NCBI GenBank assembly: GCA_017515125.1
Contig: JAFWHP010000023.1
Span: 1 to 7,420 of the forward strand
Length of the DNA stretch: 7,420 nucleotides
From: Candidatus Saccharimonadota bacterium
GTDB taxonomy: Bacteria; Patescibacteriota; Saccharimonadia; Saccharimonadales; Saccharimonadaceae
Reading direction: 5' to 3'
Shown here: piece after piece, positions 1-5,443 of the stretch
How the letters are laid out: every line of letters starts with the position of its first letter
Numbering within the stretch: position 1 is the first letter of the stretch
The notes under the pieces: generated by a model
What the model was told of the DNA's origin: nothing
Seen by the model: only the letters and a program-made list of their open reading frames with translations
Databases searched by the model: none
Position numbers and translations under genes: made by a program

Positions 1-108
1 GGTTGACAGTATATATAATATATAGCTTAAGTTTAGATTTAAACGGAGATTTGATTTTAAATTATTTCTAATTATTTTTGCCCACATGGTTACCTCGTAT
101 TAGATGCC

Positions 109-114
109 TATAAT
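109..114 (+). promoter_or_regulatory. Possible -10 element upstream of structured intergenic element
   Basis: A perfect TATAAT hexamer, preceded by TGCC. It would put a start site near 121, four bases before the first long inverted repeat. No good -35 lies 16-18 bp upstream (ATGGTT at 86-91), so the call rests on the -10 and its placement. The hexamer also overlaps an arm (ATGCCTA, 104-110) that is complementary to 140-146, so it could instead be part of a structure read from the other strand. Confidence 0.3.
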
Positions 115-120
115 ACTATT

Positions 121-292
121 GATTCCTTGCGGTGCCATTTAGGCATATAAATAAAAATGGCACCGCAAGGCCGTATTCATCCAGCAATCTCACCGAAGTT
201 CAACCGCGGACACCTTACGATGCCGTCTTTACGGTTGAACATAGCAACACGTACTAAAATGTTCGGTGAATATCTAATTACTGAATGAATAC
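121..292 (+). ncRNA. Candidate structured non-coding RNA, unidentified
   Basis: Four perfect inverted repeats sit in 172 bp without coding capacity. Hairpin A pairs CCTTGCGGTGCCATTT (125-140) with 155-170, 16 bp with a 14-nt loop. Helix B pairs GTATTCAT (173-180) with 285-292 and encloses the rest. Helix C pairs TCACCGAA (190-197) with 262-269. Helix D pairs GTTCAACCG (198-206) with 232-240. C and D abut on the 5' side and are separated by a 21-nt stretch (241-261) on the 3' side, so they could stack coaxially around a bulge. A short helix inside D (208-211 with 225-228) is possible. The stems are G+C-rich in an AT-rich setting. No RNase P, tmRNA or SRP RNA signature was found. The plus strand is preferred because a TATAAT lies just upstream, but a minus-strand RNA from a TATAAT at 299-294 is possible. 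Neither strand shows a terminator next to it. Confidence 0.4.
125..170. repeat. Perfect 16-bp inverted repeat (hairpin)
   Basis: The left arm 125-140 and right arm 155-170 are exact reverse complements around a 14-base A/T-rich loop. No T-run follows on either strand, so it is not a standard intrinsic terminator. In a plus-strand transcript from about 121 it would be a 5'-terminal hairpin. The loop edge TAGGCAT (140-146) is also complementary to ATGCCTA (104-110), giving a competing pairing if both are in one transcript. Confidence 0.8.
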
Positions 293-590
293 AATTATAT
301 TTTACTATGAATGAATAATAAAAACAAGAAGGAAAATTGGGATTTTGGCATAAGCGTGGTAAAAGTTAACGTAGGCGGGATTTAGTCTTAGCATAAGCTA
401 GCAATTGGGGGTTGTAAAATATTTTAAGGTATGATAGAAAGAAAGTGGGTTGGCGGAGTTTAGCTTTTCTAGTATAGAGCCTAGGCGTGGGTCGCGCTAA
501 ATAGCGAGGGGGCTTTATATAATCTGTCCTAGTCGTGGTTATGGTCGATAAGTCCCCCATTTTATTAACTAAAATGGAAAGGAGATACTA
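293..590. other. Gene-poor intergenic stretch with small hairpins
   Basis: No open frame here has a ribosome binding site or recognisable protein features. What can be seen: a 12-bp palindrome TAAAATATTTTA (415-426); two copies of GCATAAGC (about 349 and 391); a small hairpin CGCT-AAAT-AGCG (495-506); a longer imperfect stem pairing 508-518 with 548-558 (GGGGG against CCCCC, one mismatch and one G-U); and a perfect hairpin CCATTTTA-TTAAC-TAAAATGG (557-577) directly before a Shine-Dalgarno sequence. The last two stems share two bases (557-558) and cannot both form fully. It may be the leader of the small ORF at 594, part of a longer non-coding RNA, or decayed sequence. Confidence 0.4.
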
Positions 591-593
591 TAC

Positions 594-668
594 ATGAGAA
601 GACGATTTGTTTTCGTACTGGTAGTGCGACTATTTAGAAAAAAGTTTACCATTCTAATTGAATGGTAA
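594..668 (+). CDS. Possible small basic-hydrophobic peptide, 24 aa
   Basis: A short ORF starts with ATG at 594 and ends with TAA at 666-668. Its strongest support is AAAGGAG at 578-584, nine bases before the ATG. The peptide begins MRRR, has a hydrophobic stretch rich in V, F and L interrupted by Arg, then RKK, and ends ILIEW. A small basic membrane-active peptide, a type I toxin or a leader peptide are possible; none is shown. Its last codons overlap the left and right arms of the minus-strand terminator hairpin (643-671), so the reading frame runs through sequence already explained by the enolase terminator. That overlap and its size keep confidence low. A convincing promoter was not found, and it is not a family I recognise. 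Confidence 0.3.
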   Translation: MRRRFVFVLVVRLFRKKFTILIEW

Positions 669-671
669 ACT
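638..671 (-). terminator. Intrinsic terminator of enolase transcript
   Basis: A perfect 12-bp stem (AGTTTACCATTC at 643-654 with 660-671) encloses a five-base loop. Read on the minus strand it is followed by five or six T residues (A-run 638-643 on plus). This is a canonical rho-independent terminator for leftward transcription. It lies about 130 bases past the enolase stop. On the plus strand no T-run follows. Confidence 0.8.
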
Positions 672-685
672 ACTCTCGTTAACCT

Positions 686-712
686 ATAGATAAGTTACTA
701 GGGCTTATCTAT
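686..712. repeat. 9-bp inverted repeat in the enolase 3' flank
   Basis: ATAGATAAG (686-694) pairs perfectly with CTTATCTAT (704-712) around a nine-base loop. It lies between the enolase stop codon and the terminator, so it would form in the 3' untranslated region of the eno mRNA. No T-run follows on either strand. It may stabilise the mRNA end; its role is unknown. Confidence 0.5.
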
Positions 713-742
713 CATGATTTAATTATAGCACGAGCACCTTAA

Positions 743-798
743 AAATGCAAGTAAGGAATTACAAGCTAGAAATTACAAGCAGGGAAGTACAAGAAACA
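743..798. repeat. Degenerate 14-bp tandem repeat, 3-4 units
   Basis: Units start at 757, 771 and 785 with an exact 14-base period; their cores are AATTACAAGC, AATTACAAGC and AAGTACAAGA. The stretch at 743-756 matches the unit at about 9 of 14 positions and may be a fourth, decayed copy. The array ends a few bases before the enolase stop codon, in the 3' untranslated region of the minus-strand mRNA, where the core reads CTTGTAATT. Confidence 0.6.
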
Positions 799-804
799 AT
801 GGAA

Positions 805-2085
805 TTAGAACGGATGAGCGAGGCCGAGGTGGGAATTAGTGTCGGCAATGCGGATTAGTTCGTTATACTTAGCTATGCGTTCGCTGCGAGAAAGGGAACC
901 AGTTTTGATTTGGCCGGTGCCGAGACCGACGGCGAGATGAGCAATAGAAACGTCTTCAGTTTCGCCGGAACGGTGTGACATTACCGTATTAAAGCCGGCG
1001 GTTTTCGCAAGAAGAACTGCATCAATAGTTTCAGAGAGTGTACCAATCTGGTTTGGTTTAATCAGAATCGCATTACCACATTTCTCCTTAATGCCGCGCT
1101 CTAATAATTTGACATTTGTAACAAACAAATCGTCGCCGACGAGTTGAATGCGCTCACCAAGACGCTCGGTCATGATTTGCCAGTTTTTCCAATCGTTCTC
1201 AGCAAGACCATCTTCGATGGAAACTACCGGGTAATTATCGATAATCCAGGTATACCAGTTTATCAGATCGTCAGCGGTTTTCCAGTCGCCATTGGTCTTC
1301 AGAACGTAGTGATCCTGATCGTAAAACTCAGAGGCCGCTATGTCCATGGCGATACAGATGTCATTACCAGGTTCATAGCCTGCCTTTTCAATAGCATACT
1401 TAATACATTCTAGCGGCTCATTGTTGCCGTCGCGCACGCGCGGAGCATAGCCGCCCTCGTCGCCAACGGTAGTTGGGTAGTCACGTTCCTTCAATACGTC
1501 TTTTAGAGAATGAAAAACTTCCGCACCCATACGTACTGCTTCGGCAATATTACCAGCAGATTTAGGTATGATCATATATTCTTGAAAATCGGTCGCCCAA
1601 GCGGCGTGTTCGCCGCCGTTCATGACATTCATCATGGGCATCGGGAGCGACATGTCGTCAGTCGTGCCAGCCAGTTCGGCAACGTAACGATAGAAGGGGA
1701 TGCGCCGCGCGCGAGCGTTAGCCTTTGCATTGGCGAGAGAAACCGCAAGGATGGCATTGGCGCCGAGGTTTGACTTGTTTTCGGTGCCGTCTAGATCAAG
1801 CATCATTTGGTCAACATAACGTGGCTCGGCAGAATTGTCAACTAGGACGTCTCGTATTTTAGAATTGATATTCCAGACGGCTTTCAGCACACCTTTGCCT
1901 CCGAAACTTTTGGCGTCGCCGTCACGAAGTTCCAAAGCCTCGCCTGAACCGGTTGATGCACCAGATGGGACAATGGCTCTACCGAAACCACCGTTCGACA
2001 AATAAACTTCGGCTTCTACGGTAGGGTTACCGCGCGAATCCAAAACTTGTCTTGCTTTAATATTACTAATTGTATAATTATCCAT
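805..2085 (-). CDS. eno: Enolase (phosphopyruvate hydratase)
   Basis: Cytoplasmic glycolytic enzyme converting 2-phosphoglycerate to phosphoenolpyruvate with Mg2+. The 426-aa product has usual enolase length and collinear motifs: ARQVLDSRGNPT near the N-terminus, the GAST loop (about 42-45), E169, GDEGG with E210, metal ligands D248, E291 (SIEDGLAENDW) and D318 (GDDLFVTN), catalytic K343 (LIKPNQIGT), SHRSGETED, and K394. Start choice: an upstream in-frame ATG at 2103 would add six residues (MIYNIF), but a TATAAT at 2092-2097 lies inside that extension, six bases before the ATG at 2085. The later start also gives residue numbers matching E. coli enolase within two or three. Neither ATG has a Shine-Dalgarno, so the mRNA is probably leaderless. 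Unusual: the usual HADNNVDIQE reads HAAWATDFQE (160-169). Divergent from the next gene. Confidence 0.96.
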   Translation of the reverse strand: MDNYTISNIKARQVLDSRGNPTVEAEVYLSNGGFGRAIVPSGASTGSGEALELRDGDAKSFGGKGVLKAVWNINSKIRDVLVDNSAEPRYVDQMMLDLDGTENKSNLGANAILAVSLANAKANARARRIPFYRYVAELAGTTDDMSLPMPMMNVMNGGEHAAWATDFQEYMIIPKSAGNIAEAVRMGAEVFHSLKDVLKERDYPTTVGDEGGYAPRVRDGNNEPLECIKYAIEKAGYEPGNDICIAMDIAASEFYDQDHYVLKTNGDWKTADDLINWYTWIIDNYPVVSIEDGLAENDWKNWQIMTERLGERIQLVGDDLFVTNVKLLERGIKEKCGNAILIKPNQIGTLSETIDAVLLAKTAGFNTVMSHRSGETEDVSIAHLAVGLGTGQIKTGSLSRSERIAKYNELIRIADTNSHLGLAHPF

Positions 2086-2091
2086 AAATAT

Positions 2092-2120
2092 ATTATATAT
2101 CATTTTTATTAAACTTGTGC
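2092..2120 (-). promoter_or_regulatory. Enolase promoter (predicted leaderless)
   Basis: On the minus strand TATAAT (2097 down to 2092) is followed by six bases and then ATG at 2085, which places +1 on the A of the start codon. The -35 is weak: GCACAA (17-bp spacer) or AGCACA (18-bp) around 2115-2121. The -35 region overlaps the extended -10 of the divergent gene. Confidence 0.6.
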
Positions 2121-2126
2121 TAAAAT
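2118..2126 (+). promoter_or_regulatory. Extended -10 promoter of the surface protein gene
   Basis: TGC-TAAAAT is an extended -10 that predicts a start near 2133 and a 5' leader of about 27 bases. The leader holds AAAGGAG (2147-2153) six bases before the ATG. The -35 hexamer (TATCAT at 2098-2103) is poor, as expected for an extended -10 promoter. A short inverted repeat ATAAG-A-CTTAT (2131-2141) covers the predicted start site. Confidence 0.5.
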
Positions 2127-2159
2127 AGACATAAGACTTATTAACAAAAGGAGTTTTTT

Positions 2160-3890
2160 ATGAACGACGATTCGGGCGGGACACCAAATCCTCTCAATTC
2201 GAATTACAACGACAAACCAAACGAAGGTTTTTTGGATGCTAATCCGGCAGAACCCGTACAGGATATGGCGGAAATGGAATCTTTTGATGAGCTAACTTCA
2301 AGAAATGGTAATAATTATGCCGAGATGGAAGAAGCTCATATCGAAATGACAGAGCGTCGAGGATGGGATAGACAAGAGGAAGAGAGAATGGTGCCGGGAG
2401 CCCAACCTGTTGATTTCGTAACTGGTGGCGCTTATAGGGGCCACAGTAATGAATCGTCGAGCAACGCCGCCATTAATAACGGCACTACGAGACAAATCGA
2501 TTCGCTCGATCCTACTGGTCGTTCTATGCAGATGAACGTTGAGCCGGTCGTTGCTCCGCAACCTAAGCCCAAAAAGAAAGGGTTGATTTTTGGGATAATC
2601 GGGGGCATTTGTCTGGTGGTCGGCGTTGTAGCTGCAGTGCTTGTCGTAATGTTGACCATGAATAAGCAAGACCCGGTTTCCGCCGCAATGCGAAAAATCA
2701 TGAGCGGGCAAGCGCCAAAGAACGTCGTGATTGATGGAGATATCAATATTCTAATGAACGATCCGAATTCCCCAATCAAGCGAATCAATGTCGATCTTGA
2801 CTCGGATACGGTATTTGCTTCCATGATTAATACTTCGTCTGCGGTTTTAACTTTGACAGACAGCGCCAATAACGACTATTCGGCACGCTTTGAGGAGGTT
2901 TATGCCGCGAATGGCAATCTTTATTTCAAAATGGAGGGGGTAACAGAGTTACTAGAGAATACACCTTTACTAAGTTTATTTACCGTTAGTGATGGTACCT
3001 CTACCTTGCAAGAAGAGAATTGTATTACCGATGAAAATGGGGTAACGAATTGCGACAATCAGGTCATAGAGTGCGTAAGCGAGAACCCAGAAGATTGTGC
3101 GGCACTCATGACCGAAACGCCTGCGACCGTCAGTGAGACGGGCGAGGCGACCGCGATTTCTTCTAACGGAAATACGATTGACATAGAAGAATCAATGGAG
3201 GCGGCAAATAACTCATTATTTGGTGGCATGTCAAATATGCTAATTAGTGCGATCGGCGCGGCAGAAGGAGTTTGGCTAAAGATTTCGACCGATATGCTGA
3301 ACTTGACAGATAATGAATCCTCTGGCGCAAATAGTGCGATTAGCTGTGTCGCTAATTTAGTGAGTGATATTAACAAGAATAGCAATAGCGCTTTCGAAAT
3401 GTACGATAAATACCCATTCGTAACTTCGACCAACAAGGGCGTGCTGATTAGCTCGAAACAGAATCCAGTTTACCAAATTAGTTTAGACAGCAAAAAGTTC
3501 ACTAGCTATATCAATGCAATAAATAACAGTGAATTGTCGAAAACTCTTTATTCCTGTATGGGTTGGAATAACAATGTCGTAGTAACCGAATCGGACGTAA
3601 ACCAGATCATCAGCCATATGCCGAAGATTTATGCCGAGGTTAACAGCGAGAACAACTTCACTAGGTTATACTTAGAGTCCACAATAAATGACGGCGCAGC
3701 AAATGCGACAATTGATTTAGGTTTTAGCTATCCGACCAATGTCAATGTTAAGGAGCCTGTAGAATATACTAACTACGAAGAATTCATCCAGACGTTATTC
3801 ACTAACATGTTTAACGTCAACGGTCAACCGGTAGTCGAGGAAACCGTAGTTGAGGAACAAGCGCAGCCTGCGCAACCAGCTACGAACTAG
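2160..3890 (+). CDS. Single-pass surface protein of unknown function
   Basis: A 576-aa protein, not recognised at family level. Residues 1-139 are polar, acidic and low in complexity (many N, E, S, G, P), probably disordered. A basic KPKKK (136-140) precedes one hydrophobic helix (about 141-166), giving an N-in topology with about 410 residues outside the cell. The outer part is rich in N, S, T and D, with strand-like segments suggesting a beta-rich fold. It carries six cysteines (288, 298, 305, 313, 396, 466), enough for three disulfides; four cluster in 288-313. The C-terminal 25 residues are a Pro/Glu/Gln/Val-rich tail (from QPVVEE). There is no lipobox and no LPXTG-like sorting signal. 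Strong Shine-Dalgarno AAAGGAG at 2147-2153. Divergent from eno; uvrC follows after 39 bases with its own promoter. A LolA/LppX-like carrier fold is possible but a guess; adhesin or envelope protein are alternatives. Confidence 0.85.
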   Translation: MNDDSGGTPNPLNSNYNDKPNEGFLDANPAEPVQDMAEMESFDELTSRNGNNYAEMEEAHIEMTERRGWDRQEEERMVPGAQPVDFVTGGAYRGHSNESSSNAAINNGTTRQIDSLDPTGRSMQMNVEPVVAPQPKPKKKGLIFGIIGGICLVVGVVAAVLVVMLTMNKQDPVSAAMRKIMSGQAPKNVVIDGDINILMNDPNSPIKRINVDLDSDTVFASMINTSSAVLTLTDSANNDYSARFEEVYAANGNLYFKMEGVTELLENTPLLSLFTVSDGTSTLQEENCITDENGVTNCDNQVIECVSENPEDCAALMTETPATVSETGEATAISSNGNTIDIEESMEAANNSLFGGMSNMLISAIGAAEGVWLKISTDMLNLTDNESSGANSAISCVANLVSDINKNSNSAFEMYDKYPFVTSTNKGVLISSKQNPVYQISLDSKKFTSYINAINNSELSKTLYSCMGWNNNVVVTESDVNQIISHMPKIYAEVNSENNFTRLYLESTINDGAANATIDLGFSYPTNVNVKEPVEYTNYEEFIQTLFTNMFNVNGQPVVEETVVEEQAQPAQPATN

Positions 3891-3894
3891 ACTC

Positions 3895-3923
3895 TTGACT
3901 TTATAGCATAAGTATGATATAAT
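3895..3923 (+). promoter_or_regulatory. Near-consensus uvrC promoter, predicted leaderless
   Basis: TTGACT (3895-3900), a 17-bp spacer, and TATAAT (3918-3923) preceded by TGA give 11 of 12 consensus bases plus an extended -10. Six bases then separate TATAAT from the uvrC ATG at 3930, so +1 falls on the A of the start codon. No Shine-Dalgarno lies between promoter and ATG. Confidence 0.8.
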
Positions 3924-3929
3924 TAAGAG

Positions 3930-5195
3930 ATGAATGAGGCTCTAAAACAAAAACTAAATACTCTCCCGGCCAGTCCGGGGGTTTATTTTCACAAGAATGC
4001 AGAGGGGGAAATCATTTATGTCGGGAAAGCGGCCGTATTAAAAAATAGAGTTCGTCAATACTTCCAAAAATCCCATAAGGATATAAAAACCGAAGCGCTC
4101 GTAAGAGAGATTTTCGACACTGATTGGATAGTAGTAGATACAGAGATGGATGCGCTTTTCTTAGAATCCGAGATGATTAAGCGCTATATGCCAAAATGGA
4201 ATATTCTGCTTCGCGACGACAAGACGGTGTCATATGTCAGGATTACGATGAATGAAGAAGTCCCTTATATTTCTTTTACACGAATACCTATGGACGACAA
4301 GGCAAAATATGTGGGACCATTTTATGGCAAGTCTGCGGTAGAGAAAGCTTTGCGGAATCTGCGGAGGATTTTTCCTTATTATGTTAAACCTTATGACGGC
4401 AAAAAATCTTTGGACACCGACCTAGGTTTAACTCCTGGGATTGAGGTAGGGCGCACTTCTGCACGAGATTACAAACGGAATTTGCGGAAATTGATTCGTT
4501 ACTTAGAAGGGGATAGAGTGAAGCTTCTTCATGAGCTTGAGAAAACAATGAACGAGGCTGCCGCGAAAGGCGAATACGAGTTGGCCGCCGAAGCGCGAGA
4601 TCAACTTTTTGGATTAAAAGAACTCCGCAAAAAAATCGTTTTTTCAGACAAAGAGTTCATGGATATTTCCTCGGACCAGGCACTATTGCAGTTACAGAGA
4701 ATCATGGGGCTTGAAAAACCGCCGCGCAGGATTGAAGGATATGACATTTCGCATCAGTCTGGGGAAAATACGGTTGGAAGTATGGTGGTGTTTATCAACG
4801 GAGCTTCAGATCGGGCGGAGTATCGAAAATTCAAAATTCGCACATCAAAAAATGACGACCTAAAAAGCATGCGGGAGGTTCTCACTAGACGACTCAAACA
4901 CTCAGAATGGGATTACCCAGATTTAATCATTTTGGACGGGGGCGCTACGCAAGTAAACGCGATTATGCCGCTGGTTGAGCCATATAATATACCTGTAATT
5001 GGGCGAGACAAGTCGGGCGATCATTCAAAATCGGCTGGGGTGCGTTTGGTCATCCCAAGCGGAACTAGCTTCAAGTACTTAGAGTTGCCTACTGGATCGC
5101 ACGTCGCTAGGTTAATCGCTCGTATAGACGAAGAGGCACACCGTTTTGCAATCACATATCATTCTTTACTGAAGCGAAAAAGTATGCTAAAATGA
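3930..5195 (+). CDS. uvrC: UvrC excinuclease subunit, shortened form
   Basis: Nucleotide excision repair nuclease that, with UvrA and UvrB, incises both sides of a DNA lesion. Domains in order: GIY-YIG nuclease (about 11-95; Y19, Y30, R40, E79), UVR motif for UvrB contact (about 199-234), RNase H-like nuclease (about 266-415) with D272 (GYDISH), D309/D310, D336 (LDGGATQ) and H411 (FAITYH). Both active sites look intact. The protein is 421 aa against roughly 560-610 for the family. It stops at HSLLKRKSMLK, where other UvrCs go on into the tandem helix-hairpin-helix, and about 125 residues usually lying between UVR and RNase H domains are missing. It has no cysteine at all; the Fe-S motif (CLNYQIGRCLAPC in E. 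coli) reads SLDTDLGLTPGIE (160-172). The stop is a true TGA, followed closely by secG, so truncation by frameshift is unlikely. Predicted leaderless mRNA. Confidence 0.95.
   Translation: MNEALKQKLNTLPASPGVYFHKNAEGEIIYVGKAAVLKNRVRQYFQKSHKDIKTEALVREIFDTDWIVVDTEMDALFLESEMIKRYMPKWNILLRDDKTVSYVRITMNEEVPYISFTRIPMDDKAKYVGPFYGKSAVEKALRNLRRIFPYYVKPYDGKKSLDTDLGLTPGIEVGRTSARDYKRNLRKLIRYLEGDRVKLLHELEKTMNEAAAKGEYELAAEARDQLFGLKELRKKIVFSDKEFMDISSDQALLQLQRIMGLEKPPRRIEGYDISHQSGENTVGSMVVFINGASDRAEYRKFKIRTSKNDDLKSMREVLTRRLKHSEWDYPDLIILDGGATQVNAIMPLVEPYNIPVIGRDKSGDHSKSAGVRLVIPSGTSFKYLELPTGSHVARLIARIDEEAHRFAITYHSLLKRKSMLK
5165..5193 (+). promoter_or_regulatory. Internal promoter for secG inside the uvrC 3' end
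   Basis: TTTACT (5165-5170), a 17-bp spacer and TAAAAT (5188-5193) preceded by TGC form an extended -10 promoter with a 4/6 match at -35. The start would lie near 5200, just upstream of AGGAG (5204-5208), which sits six bases before the secG ATG. This would let secG and the SBP gene be expressed apart from uvrC. The sequence also encodes the last UvrC codons. Confidence 0.5.
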
Positions 5196-5214
5196 ATGTA
5201 GATAGGAGTTAATT

Positions 5215-5442
5215 ATGCAAATCGGAAATATTCTGGAAGTAGTGATATTCATTTCGGCTTTTTTGTCGATTATCTTGATTCTATTACAGCAGCGAGGGGC
5301 ATCACTGGGGGCGGGTTTCGGAAGTTCGGGCGAACTATATACAAAAAGACGTGGACTCGAAAAGTCAATGTTTACGACAACGATTGTGTTTGTAGTGATT
5401 TTTGTTTCGTCAATTATAGGGTTATTATTAATTCCGGCATAA
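5215..5442 (+). CDS. secG: Preprotein translocase subunit SecG
   Basis: Small inner-membrane subunit of the SecYEG channel that assists SecA-driven protein export. The 75-aa product has the typical SecG size and plan: a first membrane helix (about 4-24), a loop with the family pattern LLQQRGASLGAGFGSSGE (about 23-40) and a basic stretch, and a second helix (about 51-73). A Shine-Dalgarno AGGAG (5204-5208) supports the ATG. It starts 19 bases after the uvrC stop and ends one base before the solute-binding protein gene, suggesting co-transcription. It probably serves export of the neighbouring surface and substrate-binding proteins, an inference from context. The glycine-rich motif with two helices makes the call firm. 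Confidence 0.93.
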   Translation: MQIGNILEVVIFISAFLSIILILLQQRGASLGAGFGSSGELYTKRRGLEKSMFTTTIVFVVIFVSSIIGLLLIPA

Positions 5443-5443
5443 T

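Noticed and set aside
3..31. TTGACA at 3-8 with a TATAAT at 14-19 as a promoter
   Set aside because: The two hexamers are only five bases apart, and no -10 lies 16-18 bp after TTGACA. TATAAT alone in an AT-repeat is weak evidence.
198..240. GTTCAAC...GTTGAAC resembles the outer boxes of an integron attC site
   Set aside because: The boxes fit the loose consensus, but the stem continues straight into CCG/CGG without separate L boxes or the extrahelical base pattern, and there are no cassettes or integrase nearby.
366..560. 64-codon open frame on the minus strand
   Set aside because: No Shine-Dalgarno, no promoter with the leaderless spacing, biased T/R/P composition without a recognisable motif, and it covers the hairpin-rich intergenic stretch. 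It looks like chance.
1..590. tmRNA, RNase P RNA or SRP RNA in the long gap
   Set aside because: I looked for the conserved tmRNA ends, the RNase P P4 motifs and the SRP GGAAGCA-type loop on both strands and found none. A faint likeness at 535-560 (minus GACTTATCG) to the RNase P 3' end was not supported by other motifs.
1144..1773. Plus-strand open frames opposite enolase
   Set aside because: They lie inside a fully conserved enolase and show no independent support.
2298..2869. Two long minus-strand open frames opposite the surface protein gene
   Set aside because: They are antisense shadows of a well-supported gene, with no ribosome binding sites or family motifs.
3900..3908. TGCTATAAA on the minus strand as an antisense promoter into the surface protein gene
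   Set aside because: It lies within the spacer of the strong uvrC promoter and has no matching -35; it is likely a by-product of AT-rich promoter sequence.
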